DNA of 17,700 nt, from contig JACREV010000224.1 in NCBI GenBank assembly GCA_016218095.1, positions 1 through 17,700 on the forward strand. The letters are read 5' to 3'. Positions 7,428-14,251 of the stretch are shown in pieces. How positions within the stretch are numbered: the stretch's first letter is position 1; each line of letters starts with the position of its first letter. A program made the position numbers and the translations under genes. A model generated the notes under the pieces. The model saw nothing but the letters and a program-made list of their open reading frames with translations. It made no database searches and had not been told where the DNA came from. The DNA is from Deltaproteobacteria bacterium (GTDB taxonomy: Bacteria > Desulfobacterota > GWC2-55-46).

Positions 7428-10103
7428 CTATGCTCTTCGGAGATACGCCGAGGCCTGGCCGTGGATGGATGCACACGCCTCTTCAGAGACGGATTTGACG
7501 ATCTGCTCCAGGGCGGAGGTCACCTTTTCCCGCAAGCCGGGCTTCAAGGACCGCACATGCTGAAAGGTATTCAGGAGGCGGCTCGCGGTCGTCGCGTTAA
7601 TGGGCGCGAGACTGATGACCGTATCAGCGGCCCAGTTTATCCCCTTATCGGTCCAGACCATCTTGTTGTTCGTGGCCATGGACAGGAAAAGCGCGCGGCA
7701 CCAGGTGGGCTGGTTGATGTCGAAGGTCTCTCGTCTCCTCTCGCCCTCGATCATCTCGAAGACGTCCTCCCTTGTCCCGCTCGACACCGCGCGGAGGTAA
7801 TTTGCGTAGCCGCTCAGATGGACGTGCCAGTCTTCGTAGACCTCTTCGAGAACGGCCCTCCTCGACGGTTCGGACGAACGGTTGAGGGCAATAAGCGCCG
7901 CGACCCGCTCGCTCGCGGTAGCGGCCGCATTGAAATAATCGAGTATAAGAGAGTGGCTAGAGAGCGAATCGTCTATGGCGATAAGCTCAAGGAGGACATT
8001 CCGGAGCATCCGCTCCTCTATCCCGTCCTTCGGGGACCTGCCTTTGGCGGAGCCTACCCCGAAGTTGCGAAATGCGCTGACGAGCTCTTTCCCGTAACGG
8101 GCGTTTACCTCCTTCATAAGCCTCTCCCTCGCCGCGACGAGCTCTGTGTACCATGTCGAATACCCGCGGTCTATCGGCTGTTCGTCGATACGGAGGAAGT
8201 ACGCCTTGAGAGAGGCCGGGAGACTGTCGTCCGACAGGAGCGCCCCGAAGAGATCGAGCCACGCTTCGCTTATCATGGAGGCGGGGTCCTTAAGGAGCCT
8301 GACCCTTTCGATGTCGGTGAGTTTCCGCATCGCGTCCACCCGGTTGTACGCGTTGGGGTCGAGGCGGGTCTGCATGGCGAGCGTGTCGGGATCGGCGTTC
8401 GCGTGGGAAAATGTCCCGTAAAAAGAGCTGTCGCGGTTCATGGAGGCGAAGGCCGGGGGCGAAGGCAGGTCTTCAAAGACGAGCTCCGCCTCCTTCTCCT
8501 TGAACGTAAACACCCTTTCCGTCCCCTTGACGTCCCTCCCCTCTCCATCGACGAGGGCTACGCATATCGGCAGTACAAAAGGCCTCTTCCCCTCCTCTAT
8601 CCCCTGGCAAAATCTTATGCGGTACCGCCCACCGTCTTCATACGCGGTCGTCGCCGAGACCTTCGGGTACCCTATCCTGTAAAGCCATTCGTTCTTGAAC
8701 TCTCCGAGGTCCATCCCGGAGACCTCTTCGAAGCACGCGAAGAACTGGTCGGTATTCGCGTTGCCGAAACGGTAACGGGTAAAGTAGAGGGTCTTTCCCG
8801 CCTTAAAGGCCTCAGCCCCTATAAGGAGGCGGAGCATCCTTATCACCTCCGCCGCCTTGACATACGTCACGCCGTCTATAAGCTCCTCCGGGTCGTTGAA
8901 ACCGTCCCTCACTATGCGGCCGAAGTGGCCCGCGTCCTCTATGGTAAGGGGGCCGAGAAGAGGCGCCCTGATCGATTCCACCTGGTTGAGCCTTACGAAG
9001 GCCGGGTCGAAGTTGTCGGCCATGAACTGCCTCTCGACATCGACCGTGTAGGCCTCGTTCAGCCAGACGTCGAAAGGCGTCTCCATCGTCGTCTCGCTGC
9101 CGCACTGGTTGTGCTCGAACTCGTGGACTATCACGGCGTGGGCGTAGAGGATAAGCGTGTCGAGCGTGTGAGCGGTTATCAGGGCGGCGTCGGTGACGAT
9201 CGTCGTGTTCCCCAGGTTTTCCATGCCGCCGAAATTGGACTTCGTCATGCAGATGGTGCGGTATGTATCGAACGGATACTCGTACCCCTGGGTCTTTTGG
9301 ACCCAGAGGACCGATTCCTTCAATATCTCCATCGGCATCCGGGCGTATTCCAGGGAACCTGGCGGGACGAGGTATTCGAGGCGGACCCTGCGGCCCGACG
9401 GGTAAACGACCTCGTCTGCAAGGGCCTCCCATGTGCCTGCTCCGACGAAGAAGAGATAAGGCGCCATGGGCACGGGGTTTTCGTATGTGATGACCTGGCG
9501 CGCCGCATCATTGGGCTTCGGCACAGGCTTGCCTTCGGGGTTGAGTTTGAGGCTCAAATTACCGTTGCTTATGAGATGGGTGTAGGCGGCGGCGGCTTCG
9601 ATGGTCGTCGTCATCGTGCACTTGGCGCGGCAATCGTCGAAGATCGGCATGATGCGCTGGAACCCCCACTGCTGGCACTGCGAGATGTATTGCTGGGGCG
9701 CGCCCGGCGGGGTCGTGTCTTTATATATACCTTCGAGCAGGTTGTCTGACGGGAAACACCTGGACTCGGTCCTCACAAAAAACCTCTCCCCGGCCTCTAT
9801 CCGGCGGGGGAGCCTTATCGCGAGAGAGTTCTTTTCACGGTCGTATTCGAATGCGAGCGGGGAGCCTTTATCGTCTTCTGGGCCCGTGCACCATTCCACC
9901 TTTTTTATCTCGAGGTCCCTCGCGTCGAGCCGTATCTCGTCGATTGCCTTGACAGCGGTCATCTGGAGGCAGTTACGCGCCTCGACCGCCTCAAGGGCGA
10001 AGTTGATGTAGATGGTCAGATGTTCGAGCCTTACCGGAAGGGGACCGAAGTCTTCCCTCTGGTATTTGAATTGCCGGACAACGGTCTTGTTGTCAATTCC
10101 CAT
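7428..10103 (-). CDS. M1-family zinc aminopeptidase (aminopeptidase N-like)
   Basis: An 891-residue protein without signal peptide, so probably cytoplasmic. The N-terminal beta domain includes QCQQWGFQRIMPIFDD, equivalent to the substrate-binding QC..GFRR region of M1 enzymes. The exopeptidase motif is GGMEN (292-296). The zinc site is HEFEH (327-331) followed after 18 residues by Glu350 (LNEAYT), and the catalytic Tyr is probably Tyr413 in VTYVKAAEVIRML. The C-terminal half is helical, as in PepN. Such enzymes remove N-terminal residues from peptides during protein turnover. Length matches the E. coli PepN class, but GGMEN replaces GAMEN and HEFEHNQCGSET replaces the usual HEYFHNWTGNR, so this is a divergent subgroup. 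AAGG lies 7 nt before the ATG. It has its own promoter and terminator and is probably monocistronic. Confidence 0.93.
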   Translation of the reverse strand: MGIDNKTVVRQFKYQREDFGPLPVRLEHLTIYINFALEAVEARNCLQMTAVKAIDEIRLDARDLEIKKVEWCTGPEDDKGSPLAFEYDREKNSLAIRLPRRIEAGERFFVRTESRCFPSDNLLEGIYKDTTPPGAPQQYISQCQQWGFQRIMPIFDDCRAKCTMTTTIEAAAAYTHLISNGNLSLKLNPEGKPVPKPNDAARQVITYENPVPMAPYLFFVGAGTWEALADEVVYPSGRRVRLEYLVPPGSLEYARMPMEILKESVLWVQKTQGYEYPFDTYRTICMTKSNFGGMENLGNTTIVTDAALITAHTLDTLILYAHAVIVHEFEHNQCGSETTMETPFDVWLNEAYTVDVERQFMADNFDPAFVRLNQVESIRAPLLGPLTIEDAGHFGRIVRDGFNDPEELIDGVTYVKAAEVIRMLRLLIGAEAFKAGKTLYFTRYRFGNANTDQFFACFEEVSGMDLGEFKNEWLYRIGYPKVSATTAYEDGGRYRIRFCQGIEEGKRPFVLPICVALVDGEGRDVKGTERVFTFKEKEAELVFEDLPSPPAFASMNRDSSFYGTFSHANADPDTLAMQTRLDPNAYNRVDAMRKLTDIERVRLLKDPASMISEAWLDLFGALLSDDSLPASLKAYFLRIDEQPIDRGYSTWYTELVAARERLMKEVNARYGKELVSAFRNFGVGSAKGRSPKDGIEERMLRNVLLELIAIDDSLSSHSLILDYFNAAATASERVAALIALNRSSEPSRRAVLEEVYEDWHVHLSGYANYLRAVSSGTREDVFEMIEGERRRETFDINQPTWCRALFLSMATNNKMVWTDKGINWAADTVISLAPINATTASRLLNTFQHVRSLKPGLREKVTSALEQIVKSVSEEACASIHGQASAYLRRA

Positions 10104-10372
10104 TTATACGCCTTCCCTTTCTCTCTCCGTCATAAGAATGAATTATACTATTTATACACGAATTCAAGGAAATGGAAAACCGGGTTTTGCGTCTGCGCGG
10201 CCTTCACAAAGGTAAAAGAAAATCGCCAAGGGGAATAAGAAAGGCCGGTTCAAGGTGGAAACGCCCGGAGGGGTAAAGGCGAAAGGCACTACAAAAGAAA
10301 AGGCCGAGGCCCAAAGGAGGCTTCTCGAAGGCGTTAAACCGGTTGGAGGCCAACGGGAAAGAAGAAGGCCGC
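10104..10372. other. Gene-free leader region upstream of the M1 aminopeptidase gene
   Basis: Apart from the probable promoter near 10142, I see no coding signal here. The part from about 10200 to 10372 is purine-rich on the plus strand, and its small open frames have no convincing ribosome site or recognisable product. The stretch leads directly into the repeat element starting at 10373. Confidence 0.5.
10142..10170 (-). promoter_or_regulatory. Probable promoter of the M1 aminopeptidase gene
   Basis: A consensus TATAAT -10 box lies at 10147-10142 on the minus strand, 39 nt before the ATG at 10103, within AT-rich DNA. The -35 is poor: TCCTTG at the 17-nt spacing, or TTGAAT at only 14 nt. An activator may be needed. 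Confidence 0.42.
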
Positions 10373-10505
10373 ATAAGGCTACCTCTAAAAATTGTTATTT
10401 TCCCCGACTGCTCGGCGCAGGGCCAGAGTTGGTATTAATCTCTGGTCAAATCAATTCTCCAGCCGTTTGATACGGATTTGCCCGTCCGGCAGGACTGCGT
10501 CAGGT

Positions 10506-10558
10506 CGGAAATAAAAATGCTCACATATTACCCATATATGCTGCGCTTTTTATTTCCG
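10506..10558. repeat. 12-bp perfect-arm hairpin inside the MITE-like element
   Basis: CGGAAATAAAAA (10506-10517) and TTTTTATTTCCG (10547-10558) are perfect reverse complements. The 29-nt interval contains a nested CATAT/ATATG pair around TACCC. Imperfect pairing continues outward (GTCAGG against CCTTGAC), so the transcript of either strand would fold into a long stem. Confidence 0.75.
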
Positions 10559-10584
10559 CCCTTCCTTGACCTCAGAAAAAATTC

Positions 10585-10607
10585 CTAATTTTTAGAGGCA
10601 GCCTAAA
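10585..10607. repeat. 23-bp inverted repeat, right copy
   Basis: This is the exact reverse complement of 3357-3379 and forms the outer end of the MITE-like element. It lies 26 nt downstream of the ygiQ stop codon. The pair brackets 7.25 kb containing cotH copy 1, its TPR partner and the M1 aminopeptidase. Confidence 0.85.
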
Positions 10608-10633
10608 CACTTCTGGTTTTCAGGGATGTTTTT

Positions 10634-12406
10634 TTACCTCCCCTTCCCCTTGGACCTGAAACGGACTTCTTTAAAACCGTATTTTTTTAAGCCGCTCTTC
10701 TCTTTATCGGGGCCGGGGCCGGTAAGTATTGACTTCTGCTCTTCCCTCCCGCGCGCGCTCTTTTCAACGAAGCACGGCTTATCTGTAAACGGGTCTCTTT
10801 CGGTCCAGTAGGCGAGGGTCGAGTATGTCGAAGGGGTCGGCGTAAAGACCTGTACCTGCTCCGGCACGGTGCCGAGCTCTTTCAAGGCAAACGATCTGAG
10901 CCTCTTCATGTCGTCCTTGGAGCACCCCGGGTGGGCGGCCATGAGATAGTAGGAGAGGAACTGCTTCATCCCCGCCTCTTTGGTAAATCTGTAGAAGAGG
11001 TCCTTGAATTTGACAAGGGCCTCCTTGTCGCAGCCGGGCTTCCCCATCGTCTCAAGCACATGGGGCTCCGTGTGCTCAGGCGCTATCTTCATCTGGCCTG
11101 AGACATGGTGGCTCACAAGGTCCTTCAAGTACCTCTCCCCGTCCTTTTTGTCGGCGAGGACGAGATCGTATCTCAGCCCGGAGGCGACGACGACCTTTTT
11201 AACGCCGTCTATGGCGCGAAGTCCGGCAAGGAGCTCTATCTGCTCGGCATGTCCCGACTTAAGGAGCGGGCAGACCTTCGGAGAGATACAGCTCTTTTTC
11301 GTGCAACACCCTTTTTCCTCCATCCTCTCGCAACCGGAGGCGTACATGTTCGCCGAAGGCCCGCCGACGTCGTGTATCCTCCCCTTGAAGAGCGGGTGGC
11401 GGGTTATCTCCTTCGCCTCGGCGATGATGGAGGCCTTGCTTCTGCTCCTCACCCTCCTGCCTTCGTGGACGGCTATGGCGCAAAAACTGCATTCGCCGTA
11501 ACACCCCCGGTGGGTTGAGATGGAAAAGCGGATAGTCTCAAGGGCCTTTACCTCGCCGTCCTTCCGGTGGAAGGGGTGGAGGTCGCGTTCGTATCTTAAG
11601 CTGTATACACGGTCGAGCTCCTCCTGCGTAAGATAAAAAGCAGGCGGGTTCTGGACAAGATACCGTCCGTCGTGCCTCTGCGCGAGCGGACGCGCAGTCG
11701 GTGGGTCGGTGTTCTCGTAGAATATCCGGAAGGCGCGCGCGAAGGCGGCCTTGTCGCCTGCCGACTCATCGAAAGACGGCAGCTCTATGCATCCAACGGG
11801 GAGTTCCTTTGATATATGGCAGAGCCCGCGCACGCTTCCGGGGTCTTTGCCTTCCTTAAGGCACCCGGCGAGCTCGACGACCGAGCGTTCGCCCTCCCCG
11901 TAAAGGAGGTAATCGGCCTTCGCGTCAAAGAGGACCGACCTCCTGACGCTCTCCGTCCAGAAGTCGTAATGGGCTATCCTCCGAAGGCTCGCCTCAATGC
12001 CGCCGAGGACTATCGGGCGTGGATTATTTTTGCCGTATCTTCTGATGAGATTGGAGTAGATTATCGTTGCGCGGTCGGGACGCCGGTCATTGACGCCCCC
12101 GGGGGTGTAGTCGTCGCTCATGCGCCTCTTGCCTGAGGCGGTGCGGTTTGCGACCATGGAATCGATGCACCCGCCTGTGACGCCCCAGAAGAGTGCCGGG
12201 GACCCGAGCCGCATGATGTCGGCCTCTGAAATAATATCCGGCTGTCCAATGACCCCGACCCTGTAGCCCGCGGCAAGAAGGACCTTGCCGATGACGGCGA
12301 CCCCGGCAAAGGGAGAGTCGATGTAGCTGTCGCCTGTTATGAGTATTATATCGAGGCGGTCCCAGCCAAGGGAGGTAATCTCCTTTTTTGTCGTCGGGAG
12401 AAACAT
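10634..12406 (-). CDS. ygiQ: YgiQ-family radical SAM protein
   Basis: A 590-residue protein matching the UPF0313/YgiQ family through its whole length. The N-terminal FLPTTKKEITSLGWDRLDII.LITGDSYIDSP corresponds to the start of E. coli YgiQ, which supports this ATG. A cobalamin-binding-like alpha/beta region follows, with TGGCIDSMVANRT, RRMSDDYTPGG and LGGIEASLRRIAHYDFW. The radical SAM cluster motif is CYGECSFC (Cys302, Cys306, Cys309), preceded by STHRG. Conserved IAPEHTEPHVLETMGKPG and QVQVFTPTPSTYSTLAYW lie nearer the C-terminus, and the tail is basic. These proteins bind a 4Fe-4S cluster and S-adenosylmethionine; the substrate is not established. No Shine-Dalgarno precedes the ATG, and a promoter placed at 12413-12441 would give a leaderless mRNA. 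The upstream gene ends 39 nt before it. Confidence 0.95.
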   Translation of the reverse strand: MFLPTTKKEITSLGWDRLDIILITGDSYIDSPFAGVAVIGKVLLAAGYRVGVIGQPDIISEADIMRLGSPALFWGVTGGCIDSMVANRTASGKRRMSDDYTPGGVNDRRPDRATIIYSNLIRRYGKNNPRPIVLGGIEASLRRIAHYDFWTESVRRSVLFDAKADYLLYGEGERSVVELAGCLKEGKDPGSVRGLCHISKELPVGCIELPSFDESAGDKAAFARAFRIFYENTDPPTARPLAQRHDGRYLVQNPPAFYLTQEELDRVYSLRYERDLHPFHRKDGEVKALETIRFSISTHRGCYGECSFCAIAVHEGRRVRSRSKASIIAEAKEITRHPLFKGRIHDVGGPSANMYASGCERMEEKGCCTKKSCISPKVCPLLKSGHAEQIELLAGLRAIDGVKKVVVASGLRYDLVLADKKDGERYLKDLVSHHVSGQMKIAPEHTEPHVLETMGKPGCDKEALVKFKDLFYRFTKEAGMKQFLSYYLMAAHPGCSKDDMKRLRSFALKELGTVPEQVQVFTPTPSTYSTLAYWTERDPFTDKPCFVEKSARGREEQKSILTGPGPDKEKSGLKKYGFKEVRFRSKGKGR

Positions 12407-12412
12407 CGTTTT

Positions 12413-12441
12413 ATTTTACACCAACGGGGCCGCCGATACAA
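12413..12441 (-). promoter_or_regulatory. Possible promoter giving a leaderless ygiQ transcript
   Basis: TTGTAT (12441-12436) and TAAAAT (12418-12413) are separated by 17 nt on the minus strand, within the 39-bp gap before ygiQ. The predicted +1 falls at or next to the A of the ygiQ ATG (12406). Confidence 0.38.
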
Positions 12442-12445
12442 ACTC

Positions 12446-12757
12446 TTATGCCTTTAGCTTCCTCTTGAGCTTCTTCTCAATGCTCTCGACCTTTGCCGTG
12501 ATCCTCCCGCCCTTGCCCTTCCTGTAGTCGAGCTTTATCGAGGCCGTCACGCGCGGGCAGTCCTTTTTCATCCTCTCGAAGCACTTCTTTACGACAGCGA
12601 AGACCTCGTCCCAATCGCCTTCCATTACCGTCCCCATCGGGTTAACGCGGTAGGGCACTCCGCTCCTGTCGATTATGTCCAAAGACCTTGCGACGTATTT
12701 GGAGACGGACTCGCCCTTGCCGAGCGGCGACATGCTGAACTCGAGCAGTACGGACAT
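12446..12757 (-). CDS. MTH1187-family thiamine-binding protein
   Basis: The start is placed at ATG 12757 (103 residues) rather than at 12784, because AGGAGGT (12769-12763) sits 5 nt before it and family members begin with a similar MSVLLEFSMSPLG. The protein shows the family's features: an N-terminal beta strand with FSMSPLGKGESVSKYVARSLDII, then GVPYRVNPMGTVMEGDWDEVFAVVKKC, then a strand-helix end (RVTASIKLDYRKGKGG). This ferredoxin-like fold, tetrameric in solved homologues, binds thiamine or a related compound; the physiological role is unsettled. A basic lysine-rich tail (KKLKRKLKA) follows. It has a possible promoter of its own and is close to ygiQ, but no functional link is evident. Confidence 0.88.
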   Translation of the reverse strand: MSVLLEFSMSPLGKGESVSKYVARSLDIIDRSGVPYRVNPMGTVMEGDWDEVFAVVKKCFERMKKDCPRVTASIKLDYRKGKGGRITAKVESIEKKLKRKLKA

Positions 12758-12786
12758 GGGTGGACCTCCTTTTTGGATTAACAAAG

Positions 12787-12816
12787 ATTCTCACATACAG
12801 AGGCCCTCTTTTTCAA
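12787..12816 (-). promoter_or_regulatory. Possible promoter of the thiamine-binding protein gene
   Basis: TTGAAA (12816-12811) and GAGAAT (12792-12787) are 18 nt apart on the minus strand, 30 nt before the chosen ATG. They lie just downstream of the strong terminator, so the gene needs its own promoter. The -10 matches the consensus at only four positions. Confidence 0.38.
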
Positions 12817-12827
12817 GCTCCGGGGCG

Positions 12828-12864
12828 AAAAAAGACAGGCAGGCCTTTCGGCCTGCCTGTCTTT
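12828..12864 (-). terminator. Strong Rho-independent terminator after the HhH protein gene
   Basis: A perfect 15-bp stem, AAAGACAGGCAGGCC (12831-12845) against GGCCTGCCTGTCTTT (12850-12864), encloses a TTTC loop. On the minus strand it ends in a T6 run (12833-12828). It lies 23 nt after the stop of the helix-hairpin-helix gene. On the plus strand only three Ts follow the core, so minus is the likely working direction. Confidence 0.95.
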
Positions 12865-12886
12865 CCCAAGGTCAATCACCTTTGAG

Positions 12887-13090
12887 TTAATCGAGGTCGC
12901 ACTCGCTTTTAAGCTTGTTCAGCTTGACATCGCCGAACCCCGGCACGTCGTCGATCTCGTTCCAGTCCTTGAACGGCCCGTGGGAATCGCGGTAGTCGAT
13001 GAGCTTCTGGGCATCCCTCTCCCTTATCCCTGAAAACTTCGAGATATCGTCGGCGCTTGATCTGTTTATGTGACACATCTTGACCGCCAT
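12887..13090 (-). CDS. Small helix-hairpin-helix protein (ComEA-like)
   Basis: A 67-residue protein with two helix-hairpin-helix elements: INRSSADDISKFSGIRERDAQKLIDYRDSHGPF (about 8-40) and WNEIDDVPGFGDVKLNKLK (about 43-61). The G-I-R-x-R-D-A-x-x-L-I-x-Y-R pattern and PGFG hairpin match the ComEA-type C-terminal DNA-binding module. HhH motifs contact the DNA backbone without base specificity. There is no signal peptide or membrane segment, so unlike ComEA it is probably cytoplasmic. A strong AAGGAGGG site precedes the ATG, a promoter-like pair lies upstream, and a strong terminator follows. It therefore looks like an efficiently expressed single gene. Its cellular role cannot be stated. Confidence 0.87.
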   Translation of the reverse strand: MAVKMCHINRSSADDISKFSGIRERDAQKLIDYRDSHGPFKDWNEIDDVPGFGDVKLNKLKSECDLD

Positions 13091-13119
13091 TTTTATCCCT
13101 CCTTTCTAACCCTGATATA

Positions 13120-13148
13120 ATTTTGGATAAAATGGCAAGCTGAGTCAA
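13120..13148 (-). promoter_or_regulatory. Probable promoter of the HhH protein gene
   Basis: TTGACT (13148-13143) and CAAAAT (13125-13120) are 17 nt apart on the minus strand. The predicted start near 13113 leaves a leader of about 23 nt that includes the AAGGAGGG site. Confidence 0.48.
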
Positions 13149-13169
13149 GTACACCGGCCTCTCCCCTCC

Positions 13170-13988
13170 TTACCTTATCGCCACAGGCGGCCTCTGTAGC
13201 GACGGGTTCCGAGCGATCGCCGTCTGGTAATGCTTCATGGCATCAGGGAGCGCGGCCTGGAGGCCCTTTATCCTCCGCTCGTCGGACGGGTGCGTGGATA
13301 AGAGCTCAATGCCGCCTCCGCCGCCTGCCTTCGCCATCCTCTTCCAGAACTCGACCGCGGCTTCAGGGTTGTACCCGGCCTTGGCCATGAGGATGAGGCC
13401 TATCTTATCGGCCTCAGACTCGTGCTTCCTGCTGTACGGGAGGAGCACGCCTACCTGTGCCCCTATGCCGTAGGCCTGCTGGAGCGCCTCCATCGTCGCG
13501 GGGTTGCCGCCGTCTATGGCCGCGAATAGCGCCGCCTTGCCGATCGAGAGCGCCTGTTGCTGGCTCATCCTCTCCGCGCCGTGGCGGGCGAGCACGTGCG
13601 CGACCTCGTGCCCCATGACGGCGGCCACCCCGTTCTCATCGGCGCAGACGGGCATGATGCCGGTGTAGAAGGCGACCTTGCCTCCGGGGAGCGCAAAGGC
13701 GTTCTGCGTGTTGTCCTCTATCACCACGAACTCCCACTGGTAGTCGGGCCTTTCCGCAACAACGGCTATGCGCCTGCCCACCTCGTTTACAAGCGCGTTG
13801 TACTCGGGGTTGGGGCTTATCTTCGACCCCTGTTTTACCTGTAAAAAAAGAGACTGCCCCACCCTTTCTTCCTCCCCCTCGGAGAGCATCATTATCTGCT
13901 TCCTCTCCGTGTACGGGACCGTAGAGCAGGCGTAGACGAAAAGGAAGAGCGCCAGCATGGGATAAATGAAGCGGCCTGGGAGCGCCAT
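13170..13988 (-). CDS. M48-family zinc metalloprotease lipoprotein
   Basis: A 272-residue protein starting at ATG 13988 with GGAGGTG 4 nt upstream. The signal peptide ends in FVYAC, giving lipidation at Cys21, so it is an envelope lipoprotein. The zinc site is HEVAH (127-131) within MGHEVAHVLARHGAERMS. The third ligand is Glu190 in HESEADKIGLILMAKAGYNP, followed by STHPSDERRIKGL, the standard M48 C-terminal motif. NAFALPGGKVAFYTGI precedes the active site, as in BepA/LoiP/YcaL-type proteases. These degrade or assist misfolded outer-membrane proteins in the periplasm. There is no TPR domain, unlike BepA, so a LoiP/YcaL-like form is more likely. It reads divergently from the second TPR-CotH unit. 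No terminator is seen before the HhH gene. Confidence 0.93.
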   Translation of the reverse strand: MALPGRFIYPMLALFLFVYACSTVPYTERKQIMMLSEGEEERVGQSLFLQVKQGSKISPNPEYNALVNEVGRRIAVVAERPDYQWEFVVIEDNTQNAFALPGGKVAFYTGIMPVCADENGVAAVMGHEVAHVLARHGAERMSQQQALSIGKAALFAAIDGGNPATMEALQQAYGIGAQVGVLLPYSRKHESEADKIGLILMAKAGYNPEAAVEFWKRMAKAGGGGGIELLSTHPSDERRIKGLQAALPDAMKHYQTAIARNPSLQRPPVAIR

Positions 13989-14104
13989 CTTTCACCTCCG
14001 TTTTGCGACGTTACTTAGATTCTATATCAAATTCCCGGGAACCGGGGAGGACCCGCGTGAGTACGGCAAAACCTGTTCAGATTCAAGCACTTGCAGATAG
14101 AGCC

Positions 14105-14133
14105 TTGAACTTTCCCTCTATAAAATGTAAAAT
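14105..14133 (+). promoter_or_regulatory. Probable promoter of the second TPR-CotH unit
   Basis: TTGAAC (14105-14110) and TAAAAT (14128-14133) are 17 nt apart on the plus strand in the divergent intergenic region. The predicted start near 14140 gives an untranslated leader of about 110 nt before the ATG at 14252, long enough for post-transcriptional control. I recognise no riboswitch in it. Confidence 0.5.
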
Positions 14134-14251
14134 CTGTAACATCAATGAAATTCTAATTTTTTTGGCCCCCATCGCCGGAAGCTTGAACTACGCCCTTTGA
14201 TTCTACCGGGCGTCAAGCGCGAGATCCGGGCCGATTTGGAAGGTCTTCGAG

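Larger units (their letters stand above)
10373..10607. repeat. MITE-like intergenic element with terminal inverted repeats
   Basis: The left end (10374-10391) reads AGGCTACCTCTAAAAATT. The right end (10588-10605) reads, in reverse complement, AGGCTGCCTCTAAAAATT, so there are 18-bp terminal inverted repeats with one mismatch. The 235-bp body has no coding capacity. It contains a CCAGAG/CTCTGG stem (about 10422-10444) and a large hairpin at 10506-10558. The right end holds a small AT stem (AAAAATT-CCT-AATTTTT, about 10577-10593) followed on the minus strand by a T run, which might weakly terminate the ygiQ transcript. The architecture is that of a non-autonomous mobile element or a structured dispersed repeat. 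No clear target-site duplication is visible. Confidence 0.65.

Noticed and set aside
7461..9749. 762-codon open frame on the plus strand opposite the M1 aminopeptidase
   Set aside because: It is a mirror frame produced by GC-rich codon usage of the minus-strand gene. The protein has no recognisable motif, whereas the minus strand has a complete M1 active site.
10255..10470. 71-codon plus-strand frame in the gene-free region
   Set aside because: No ribosome site, no similarity to any family I know, and it runs into the repeat element; composition reflects a purine-rich stretch.
3341..10623. Composite transposon bounded by the 23-bp inverted repeats
   Set aside because: There is no transposase inside or beside it and the bases flanking the two repeats do not match as a target duplication, so only the repeat itself is claimed.
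14032..14041. Perfect palindrome TTCCCGGGAA upstream of the M48 protease gene
   Set aside because: A lone 10-bp palindrome in GC-rich DNA, with no second copy or clear promoter placement, is insufficient to call an operator.
14149..14171. ATTCTAATTTTTTTGGCCCC resembling one end of the repeat element
   Set aside because: Only about nine bases (CTAATTTTT) agree with the repeat end, and the diagnostic AGAGGCAGCC part is absent; chance similarity is likely.
14003..14200. Short frames in the intergenic region before the second TPR gene
   Set aside because: They cross the predicted promoter, lack ribosome sites and show no protein-like pattern.
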